Positions 57,901-64,000 of a DNA stretch of 64,000 bases are shown one piece after another. Below the pieces are notes generated by a model that was not told where the DNA came from, did not search any database, and saw nothing but the letters and a program-made list of their open reading frames with translations. Every line of letters starts with the position of its first letter. The stretch's first letter is position 1. The position numbers and the translations under genes are program-made. This DNA is from UBA2334 sp964396895 (lineage in GTDB: Bacteria; Pseudomonadota; Gammaproteobacteria; Burkholderiales; Burkholderiaceae_C): positions 55,069 through 119,068 of the forward strand of contig CAYNGJ010000013.1 in the NCBI GenBank assembly GCA_964396895.1, in the 5' to 3' direction.

Positions 57901-60167
57901 AAAACCTCACTGATGAATTCGAAGGTACGGTGCTCGGTCACCGGGACGGACACGGTTTTGTGTCGAGGGATGAGCAAACGGGGGACATCTATCTCGCCCC
58001 CAACGAGATGCGGGCGGTGCTCCACAAAGACCGGGTCAAGGTGCAAATCATCCGCACCGACCGCCGAGGGCGCCCTGAGGGACGGGTGACCGAAATACTG
58101 GCGCGCTCCGCCACGCCCATCATCGGGCGGTTGCTGCAGGAAGGTGGCGCATGGCTGGTGGCACCAGAAGACAAACGCTATGGCCAGGACGTCCTCATTC
58201 CCAAGGGCGGTTTGGCATCGGCAAAGGCCGGTCAGGTGGTGGTCGTGGAGTTGATCGAGCCGCCCTCGCTGTATGGCCAGCCTGTGGGCCGGGTGAGCGA
58301 GGTGTTGGGCGAGGTGGATGACCCGGGCATGGAGATCGAAATTGCGGTTCGCAAATATGGCGTACCCCATGTGTTTTCAGATGCCGCCCTGGCCCAAGCG
58401 CGCGCGCTGCCTGACCGTGTCACGCCCAAAGACCGGCTGGACCGCATTGATCTGACCGACGTGCCGCTGGTGACCATTGACGGTGAAGATGCCCGCGATT
58501 TTGACGACGCTGTTTATGCCGAACCCGCCAAGGTGGGGCGCGGCAAAGGCTGGCGGTTGTTGGTGGCCATTGCGGATGTCAGCCACTACGTGGACAACGG
58601 ATCCGCGATCGATGTGGATGCTTACGATCGCGCCACCAGTGTGTACTTTCCGCGTCGGGTCATTCCCATGTTGCCCGAGAAGCTCTCTAACGGGCTGTGT
58701 TCGCTGAACCCGGACGTGGAGCGGTTGTGCATGGTGTGCGACATGCTCATCAACGCCAAGGGCGAAATCCACGCCTACCAGTTCTACCCTGCGGTGATGT
58801 TCAGCCATGCGCGCTTCACGTACACCGAGGTGGCCGCCATCCTGTCCAACACCCGAGGGCCGGAGGCCAGCAACCGCAAAGCCCTGGTGCCGCACCTGCT
58901 GTGTCTTCACGATGTGTACCGTGCGTTGTTGCAAGCTCGCCAAGCCCGGGGGGCGGTGGACTTTGAAACCACCGAAACCCAAATCGTTTGCGATGAATTC
59001 GGGCGAATCGAAAAAATTGTGGCCCGTACCCGCAACGATGCGCACAAGCTCATTGAGGAGGCCATGCTGGCGGCCAACGTGTGTTCTGCCGAGTTCATTG
59101 CACAAGGCAAACAACCGGGTTTGTTTCGCGTGCATGAGGGTCCCACGCCAGAGAAACAGGAAATCTTGCGCAACTACCTGAAGGTCATGGGTGTGCCCAA
59201 AACCATCAGCGACAACCCGACGCCGGGCGAGTTTCAGCAGATTGCGCAGGTGTCAAAAGACAGACCGGATGCGCAACAAATCCACACCATGTTGCTGCGC
59301 TCCATGCAGCAGGCCATTTACACCCCGCACAACAGCGGTCACTTCGGCCTGGCCTTTGATGCCTATACCCACTTCACCAGCCCCATTCGCCGCTACCCCG
59401 ACCTGTTGGTGCACAGGGTCATCAAATCCATCTTGAAAGAGGGCCGCTACCAGTTGCCCAAATTGCCGACACCGGGAGAGGCTCACGCCAAGTTGAGCAA
59501 GCGGTTGGCCGATCGAAAACGGGGTGTCGAGCCTGAGCGTGTCACCAAACCGTCCGCCGATGTGCTGGCTTGGCAGTCAGCCGGTTTGCATTGCAGCGCC
59601 AACGAGCGCCGTGCGGACGAAGCCAGTCGCGACGTGGAGGCCTGGCTCAAGTGCAAGTACATGCGTGAACACCTGGGCGAGGAGTACAGCGGGGTGGTGT
59701 CTTCGGTCACCAGCTTTGGTCTGTTTGTCACGCTGGACGCGATGTTTGTGGAGGGCTTGGTCCACATCACTGAACTGGGTGGTGAGTACTTCCGGTTTGA
59801 CGAGGCCCGCCAGGATTTGCGTGGTGAGCGCACGGGCATCCGCTACCAGTTGGGGACACGGGTGAACGTGCAGGTCAGCCGCGTGGACCTGGATGGGCGT
59901 CGCATTGATTTTCGCCTGGTGCACGAGGGTGAGCAGGGATCAGGTGCAGTTGGTCCGCGGGACAAGTCGCCCGGGGCCGACGGTTTTACGGGCAAATCCG
60001 GCCGGCAGGGGAAAGCCGGTACATCGTCCCGAAGCACCTCGGGCAGAGGGGGGGCTGCGGTAGACCGCGCGGATGCGGTGAAGCCTCCGCGCAAGGGCGC
60101 CCCCAAAGTCGGCAAGTCGGGTGACCGCGGACCTGCACGGAACAAGACCAAGAAGCCACGTCGTTGA
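57888..60167 (+). CDS. rnr: ribonuclease R
   Basis: This is a 759-residue processive 3'-to-5' exoribonuclease. Cold-shock-like domains come first (EGTVLGHRDGHGFVSRDEQT). The RNB catalytic domain follows, with the acidic metal site TIDGEDARDFDDAVYAE, RFTYTEVAAIL and AFDAYTHFTSPIRRYPDLLV. An S1 domain (GEEYSGVVSSVTSFGLFVTL) and a Lys/Arg-rich, low-complexity tail of about 75 residues close the protein. The tail is typical for substrate unwinding and ribosome contact. ATG 57888 is chosen. It continues into yggT after 20 bases. Confidence 0.96.
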   Translation: MQETKNLTDEFEGTVLGHRDGHGFVSRDEQTGDIYLAPNEMRAVLHKDRVKVQIIRTDRRGRPEGRVTEILARSATPIIGRLLQEGGAWLVAPEDKRYGQDVLIPKGGLASAKAGQVVVVELIEPPSLYGQPVGRVSEVLGEVDDPGMEIEIAVRKYGVPHVFSDAALAQARALPDRVTPKDRLDRIDLTDVPLVTIDGEDARDFDDAVYAEPAKVGRGKGWRLLVAIADVSHYVDNGSAIDVDAYDRATSVYFPRRVIPMLPEKLSNGLCSLNPDVERLCMVCDMLINAKGEIHAYQFYPAVMFSHARFTYTEVAAILSNTRGPEASNRKALVPHLLCLHDVYRALLQARQARGAVDFETTETQIVCDEFGRIEKIVARTRNDAHKLIEEAMLAANVCSAEFIAQGKQPGLFRVHEGPTPEKQEILRNYLKVMGVPKTISDNPTPGEFQQIAQVSKDRPDAQQIHTMLLRSMQQAIYTPHNSGHFGLAFDAYTHFTSPIRRYPDLLVHRVIKSILKEGRYQLPKLPTPGEAHAKLSKRLADRKRGVEPERVTKPSADVLAWQSAGLHCSANERRADEASRDVEAWLKCKYMREHLGEEYSGVVSSVTSFGLFVTLDAMFVEGLVHITELGGEYFRFDEARQDLRGERTGIRYQLGTRVNVQVSRVDLDGRRIDFRLVHEGEQGSGAVGPRDKSPGADGFTGKSGRQGKAGTSSRSTSGRGGAAVDRADAVKPPRKGAPKVGKSGDRGPARNKTKKPRR

Positions 60168-60187
60168 TCAGCCGAAGAAGGCAACTC

Positions 60188-60754
60188 ATGCACATATTGG
60201 TTTTTTTGCTGGACACGGTGTTTTTTGTGTTCGTGTGTGCCGCGCTGCTTCGGGCGTGGTTGAACGGACGGCGAATCGGCATGTACGAGCAACCCGGTCC
60301 TTTCATCATGGCGGTGACCAATTGGCTGGTCATGCCTCTGCGGCGCACCCTGCCGGTGGCCTGGCAGCGGTCAAGGTGGGATGTGGCCAGTGTGCTGGCC
60401 GCCGTCTTGTTGGTGCTGGTCCATGCCGGACTGCTGATGGCCGTGTGGGGACAGATGGGGGGGCACTGGGGCGGGCACACTGCACTGGGCGGCGCCTGGT
60501 TCCTGCCGGCCTGGCTGGGTCTGGCCGTTCAGCTCCTGCTGAGAGCGGCCATCCAGGGTTTGCTGCTGCTGGTGTTGCTGCATGCGGTGCTGTCTTGGGT
60601 GCAGCCCCACGCACCGGTTCAGCAGTGGCTGGGGCGCTTGCTGGCGCCCCTGTTGCGCCCCATACAGCGCGTCATTCCGCTGGTGGGCGGGGTTGACCTG
60701 TCGCCTTTGGTGCTGTTGCTGCTGTTGCAGGTGGGTCTCATGCTGCTGGGGTGA
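60188..60754 (+). CDS. YggT family membrane protein
   Basis: The 188-residue inner-membrane protein has two YggT repeats. The first is LVFLLDTVFFVFVCAALLRAW with MAVTNWLVMPLRRTLP. The second is LLRAAIQGLLLLVLLHAVLSW with RLLAPLLRPIQRVIPLVGGV. Each is a pair of membrane helices with a conserved N/APLLRP turn. A GAAGG site precedes ATG 60188; a TTG at 60164 overlapping rnr is less likely. Its 3' end overlaps the convergent nnrDE gene by 17 bases. The family has been linked to membrane or osmotic functions but its role is not defined. Confidence 0.88.
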   Translation: MHILVFLLDTVFFVFVCAALLRAWLNGRRIGMYEQPGPFIMAVTNWLVMPLRRTLPVAWQRSRWDVASVLAAVLLVLVHAGLLMAVWGQMGGHWGGHTALGGAWFLPAWLGLAVQLLLRAAIQGLLLLVLLHAVLSWVQPHAPVQQWLGRLLAPLLRPIQRVIPLVGGVDLSPLVLLLLLQVGLMLLG

Positions 60755-62384
60755 TCCGACGGGCCAGCGCTTCGGCCGTCAGGGTGAGCTGCGGTGGCCA
60801 CCGGTCCGCGGTCAGACCGTGCCTGTACACCGCACACGCTACCGCAGGCCACACCGTGTCGTCCAGCCACGCCTCAGGGAGGGTGGGTTTGGAAAACCCA
60901 TCGGGTGTTGGCGCCAAGGTGGTGCCAGCCAGCGCCGCGCCCACCATGCCCGCCAGCACATCACCGGTACCGGCCGTGGAGAGGCTGGCGTTGCCGGTGG
61001 GGTTGATGGACAGCATGCCCGATGGCGTGGCCAGCACGGTACCACTGCCCTTGAGCACACACACGCACTGAAATCTGGTGGCCAGTTCGCGCGCCGCCGC
61101 CAACCGGTCCGCTTGGACGTGGGCCGTGTCTTGGCCGAGCAAACGGGCCGCTTCCAGAGGGTGCGGCGTCAACACCGTCGCCAGCCCATTTGCCAGCCGC
61201 GACCGGAGCAACGTTTGCAGGTCCTGAGATTGGGCCACGGCGTTCAGGGCATCGGCATCCAGCACCAGGGTGCGGGCTTGGCTCAGCAGCTTGGGCAAAT
61301 GGGGTACGACCGACTCACCGCCGCCGCATCCGCACACCCAGGTGCCTGCAGCCAAGGGCTCTGGCCCCAACAGTGTCTGGGCGGTGCGCAGCATGAGCTC
61401 GGGTTGCGAGGGATCCCAGCTGGGGCTGGAGGCATCGAGCATGGCCACCCACACGCGCCCGGCCCCGGCATGCAAAGCCGCCTTGGCTGCGAGCAAAGCG
61501 GCACCTGTCATGCCCGCCCCGCTGGGGTGAAGGCCTTGGCCGCCCAGCACCCAAACGTCCCCGAAATGGCCCTTGTGGGTGTTGTGCCGTTGGCTGCGTG
61601 GTGGGGTGGGGCGCAGCACACTGGGGCATCCCAGCCATGCCATGGGTGCTGGCGGTGTGGCGGTGAGCAGTGGCGCCGCAGCCTGCCCGCCCAGGTCATC
61701 CAGCCACACCTGCCCGGCCTGGTCCCGACCATCTGCGGTGAACAACCCGGGCTTCAGGCCAATGAATGTCAAGCAAAAAATGCTTCTAACGCATGTACAT
61801 ATTGAATTGTTAGCTATGGTATTTTTTCCGGTGTCGGCGTTCATGCCGGAAGGGATGTCCACGCACAACAGGGTGGGTGCACACTGCTGCAAATGGGTGA
61901 TCCAGCGGGCAATCTGCCGCTGTTGGTCCGACGGTTCGGCCGTGTTGGCCGCCCGCACGCCAATGCCCAGGAGTGCATCAATGGCCAGATCGCATGCTGC
62001 CGGGGGTTCGGTGAACCGTAAGCCCGCATCCCTGGCCATGGCCAGGGCAAATCGGGCATCGTTCGGCAGGCGTTCTTCGTGCCCGCACCAGCTGACGAGC
62101 AGGTCCACGCCACGCGCCTGGCACCAGGGTTGCAGCAGGGCCGCTGCGACCAAGCCATCTCCCCCGTTGTTGCCGGGGCCACAGGCGATCCAGATGCTCC
62201 GGGCGTGGGGTGCCACTGCTTTTGCCAGCGCAGCCACCGCGGCGCCAGCCCGGGCCATCAGGGTGTGGGGCGGCAGCGTTTGGGCCAAGCGGCGCTCCAG
62301 GGCGCGCGTGGCGTCGATGCTGAACAGAGGCAGGGCAGTGGGCGGATGTTCTTGCGCCGGGCTGGTGACGATGCGGTGCAGCAT
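60738..62384 (-). CDS. nnrDE: bifunctional NAD(P)H-hydrate repair enzyme (epimerase NnrE + dehydratase NnrD)
   Basis: This 548-residue fused enzyme repairs damaged NAD(P)H. The N-terminal YjeF_N epimerase has ACGPGNNGGDGLVAAALL, DLAIDALLGIGV and VDIPSGMNADTG. The C-terminal ADP/ATP-dependent dehydratase (ribokinase-like) has HKGHFGDVWVLGGQG, VLDADALNAVAQ, LTPHPLEAARLLG and the catalytic STAGTGDVLAGMVGAALAG. Between NADTG and LKPGLFTADGRDQAG a dispersed repeat (61760-61836) codes for a polar loop in frame (about residues 183-208). The fold appears intact around it. ATG 62384 is chosen. Confidence 0.93.
   Translation of the reverse strand: MLHRIVTSPAQEHPPTALPLFSIDATRALERRLAQTLPPHTLMARAGAAVAALAKAVAPHARSIWIACGPGNNGGDGLVAAALLQPWCQARGVDLLVSWCGHEERLPNDARFALAMARDAGLRFTEPPAACDLAIDALLGIGVRAANTAEPSDQQRQIARWITHLQQCAPTLLCVDIPSGMNADTGKNTIANNSICTCVRSIFCLTFIGLKPGLFTADGRDQAGQVWLDDLGGQAAAPLLTATPPAPMAWLGCPSVLRPTPPRSQRHNTHKGHFGDVWVLGGQGLHPSGAGMTGAALLAAKAALHAGAGRVWVAMLDASSPSWDPSQPELMLRTAQTLLGPEPLAAGTWVCGCGGGESVVPHLPKLLSQARTLVLDADALNAVAQSQDLQTLLRSRLANGLATVLTPHPLEAARLLGQDTAHVQADRLAAARELATRFQCVCVLKGSGTVLATPSGMLSINPTGNASLSTAGTGDVLAGMVGAALAGTTLAPTPDGFSKPTLPEAWLDDTVWPAVACAVYRHGLTADRWPPQLTLTAEALARRITPAA
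61760..61836 (+). repeat. AT-rich dispersed repeat, copy 9 (inside nnrDE)
   Basis: CAAAAAATGCTTCTAACGCA, a spacer, ATTGAATTGTTAGCTATG and a T run match copies 5, 6 and 8 (inverted). The gene is on the opposite strand and reads through the element in frame as an NTIANNSICTCVRSIFCLTF loop. Confidence 0.78.
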
Positions 62385-62404
62385 GGCGGTGACCCAGGGG
62401 ATGT

Positions 62405-63664
62405 CTAGGCGAGGCGGCCGAAGCGCTGTGGGCTGCAGCGCTCCAGTGGGCCGACGGTGGGGCGTTGACCGAGTTGGTCGGCCAGCATGCGGGATGCGCC
62501 GGGTGCCAGTGTCCAGCCGCGACTGCCATGGCCGGTGTTGAGCCAGATTCGGGGGTGAGGTGTGCGACCGACCAGCGGCAAGCCATCGGGCGTGTGGGCA
62601 CAACTGGCCTGCCAGGTCTGAACGAGGGCGTTGGCACCGTGCAACTGAGAAGCACCAGGGAACCAGGTTTCCATGACCTGGTAAAGGCGCCGGAACACCC
62701 CCTGGGCGTTGCTGCCCGGCACCAGGGCTTCACCGGCACTGGCGCGCATGCGTTGTCCGGTGCGCGTGATGATGACGCGCTGCTGCGCATCGATCACCGC
62801 ACTGTTGGGTGCGTTCAAGGGCTCCCGCACCGGGGCGGACACGGAGCATTGGTTCAGCACCATCAGCGGCCATTCCAGTCCCATGGGTTTGAGCAGCCGG
62901 GTGGCGTCGTGGCCGGCGCAGACCACCACTGCGTCAAATTGGTGCGCCTGTGCCTGGGTGCCGCCCGTCGTGGTGGCCAGGAACCGGCCTTCTGGGGTCA
63001 GCTGGGTGACTTGTGAGCGCAGGTGAACGTGGCCGCCCAAGCGGATAATTTCGGCCTTCAACAGTGCGAGCCACTGTCGCCCGTTCAGCACAAAATCCGT
63101 CGGCAAGGCAATGGCACCAGCCAAAGGGCCGTCCGCGTTCAGCGCAGGTTCCATGGCGCGAGCGCTGCCTGCGTCCATTTCAAACAACCGCACCTGGGCG
63201 CGCCTGAGGTGCTCCAGTCCGGGGCGGGTGTTTTTGCGCACATCGTCGGAATTCAGCAGCAGCAGCATGCCTTGGGCAGATTCCACCTCCTGGTGCAACT
63301 GTTTCATGGACGCGGTGACCCGTTCTTTCGTCAGCAGGCCCAGGGCGTGGGTGTCGTCAAACACCTTGGGCAACTGCTCGGAGGACAGATGGCGCTTGCG
63401 TTGGCGAAGCCAGCCCATGCCCGCCAGGCTGCGTGCCCAGGGTGGGGGCAGCAGGCCGCTGGTACCGACCGCCAAGCCATGGCCCGCAAAATCCCAGGCG
63501 GCCAAGGCCGCAGGGGCCACGCAGCCGGTGCTGGCAAAACTGGCGCCCTCGGCGATGCCGCTGTTGGCGTCGAACAGCTCAACTTGGTGGCCATCGTTCA
63601 GCAACTCCCATGCGGTGGTCATGCCAGCGACCCCCGCGCCAATGACCGCTACTCTCAAAGACAT
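62405..63664 (-). CDS. dadA: D-amino acid dehydrogenase-like FAD oxidoreductase (DadA family)
   Basis: This is a 419-residue DAO-fold flavoenzyme. The FAD-binding N-terminus reads VAVIGAGVAGMTTAWELLND followed by VELFDANSG. The family FASTGCVAPAALAAWDFAG, YQVMETWFPG and the C-terminal CAHTPDGLPLVGRTPHPRIW and NTGHGSRGWTLAPGASRM match D-amino acid dehydrogenase small subunits. It oxidises D-amino acids and passes electrons to the respiratory chain. Its stop is 20 bases from the start of nnrDE on the same strand, so the two may be co-transcribed. It is divergent from rpsB. Confidence 0.9.
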   Translation of the reverse strand: MSLRVAVIGAGVAGMTTAWELLNDGHQVELFDANSGIAEGASFASTGCVAPAALAAWDFAGHGLAVGTSGLLPPPWARSLAGMGWLRQRKRHLSSEQLPKVFDDTHALGLLTKERVTASMKQLHQEVESAQGMLLLLNSDDVRKNTRPGLEHLRRAQVRLFEMDAGSARAMEPALNADGPLAGAIALPTDFVLNGRQWLALLKAEIIRLGGHVHLRSQVTQLTPEGRFLATTTGGTQAQAHQFDAVVVCAGHDATRLLKPMGLEWPLMVLNQCSVSAPVREPLNAPNSAVIDAQQRVIITRTGQRMRASAGEALVPGSNAQGVFRRLYQVMETWFPGASQLHGANALVQTWQASCAHTPDGLPLVGRTPHPRIWLNTGHGSRGWTLAPGASRMLADQLGQRPTVGPLERCSPQRFGRLA

Positions 63665-63795
63665 CGTTTCCGTTCAGTGGTGTGTGTGGCTTGAATTGTC
63701 ACCGACAAGGATGTGCACATCCGGCTTTTGCGCGACGCAAAAACCGCTTGCCGGCTGGTGGCCTACCTCGCTGGCGGGGCAAAGGGGGAAATGGC

Positions 63796-63804
63796 TGCTA
63801 GAAT
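63796..63804 (+). promoter_or_regulatory. extended -10 element, probable rpsB promoter
   Basis: TGCTAGAAT is a good extended -10 box (TGnTAnnnT type) with no clear -35. It gives a leader of about 145 bases before rpsB, a length in which ribosomal protein S2 often represses its own mRNA in proteobacteria. The rest of the 290-base dadA-rpsB gap shows no other gene. Confidence 0.45.
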
Positions 63805-63954
63805 CGTAGGGTTTTGGTGAGCGTCAGCCTACTTCGGGCGGCAATGCCCAAAACAATCCCAAACCAAGCCACTCAGGTGTCGATGTTGCGCATTTATTGG
63901 CCGCGCTGCATGGATCAGGCTTGGATTTAAGAACCAACCTCCGAGAGAAATCAC

Positions 63955-64000
63955 ATGTCTGTCTCCATGCGCGAAATGCTGGAAGCCGGTGTCCATTTTG
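63955..64000 (+). CDS. rpsB: 30S ribosomal protein S2, 5' end only
   Basis: The last 46 bases encode SVSMREMLEAGVHF after the ATG. This is the conserved start of ribosomal protein S2; the rest lies beyond the window. A purine-rich GAGAGAAA precedes the ATG. Divergent from dadA. Confidence 0.93.
   Translation, partial: MSVSMREMLEAGVHF

Overview
The window is GC-rich chromosomal DNA of a betaproteobacterium, most likely a member of the Comamonadaceae (Burkholderiales). Pointers are the PHB regulator phaR, 3-hydroxybutyrate dehydrogenase, an EpsE/F/G/L-type exopolysaccharide set, and split RelA-type (p)ppGpp metabolism. Protein sequences throughout read as this family. Genes are packed tightly, with many ATGA stop/start overlaps, and no gap between genes exceeds 300 bases. 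Species cannot be named from the sequence alone.

Region 1 (1-17,506, all + strand) is a corrinoid uptake, salvage and late B12 synthesis cluster. Its order is the 3' end of btuB, cobB, a BtuF-like protein without a signal peptide, cobU, btuF, btuC, a small PIN/RHH toxin-antitoxin pair, btuD, an ExbB/TolQ-like protein, a DUF2149 protein, a very large CobN-like chelatase with a signal peptide and a C-terminal membrane anchor, cobO, bluB, cobD, cobC and cobQ. Together they bring corrinoids in through the outer and inner membranes, amidate and adenosylate the ring, make the lower-ligand base, attach the aminopropanol arm and activate it. Corrin-ring synthesis, CobS/CobT chelatase subunits and cobalamin synthase are not in the window.

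Region 2 (17,549-31,262) is an exopolysaccharide locus built as two convergent operons. The + operon holds a WecG/TagA transferase, UDP-GlcNAc 2-epimerase, a flippase, two family-2 glycosyltransferases and a polymerase/ligase. The - operon holds the export machinery epsE, epsF and epsG, a large secreted glycoside hydrolase and the outer-membrane protein epsL.

Region 3 (31,300-64,000) is mostly housekeeping: nth, an HDOD protein, two PLP enzymes, serB, a J-domain operon with three unrecognised proteins, mfd, a Tat-exported cyanophycinase, ispD-ispF, an OmpR-type two-component system, a SIMPL protein, bdhA, relA, tRNA-Val, phaR, rimO, tRNA-Leu, rnr, yggT, nnrDE, dadA and the start of rpsB.

The most unusual feature is a dispersed AT-rich element of about 50-75 bp that I find nine times in this otherwise GC-rich DNA. 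Eight copies lie in or across coding sequence. Some are in-frame inserts (cobB, cobU, mfd, nnrDE), one forms a C-terminus (cobD), and others supply gene starts (btuF, btuD and a signal peptide for the SIMPL protein). The second notable feature is the apparently periplasmic, membrane-anchored CobN-like protein encoded with its own ExbB-like/DUF2149 pair inside the B12 uptake cluster.
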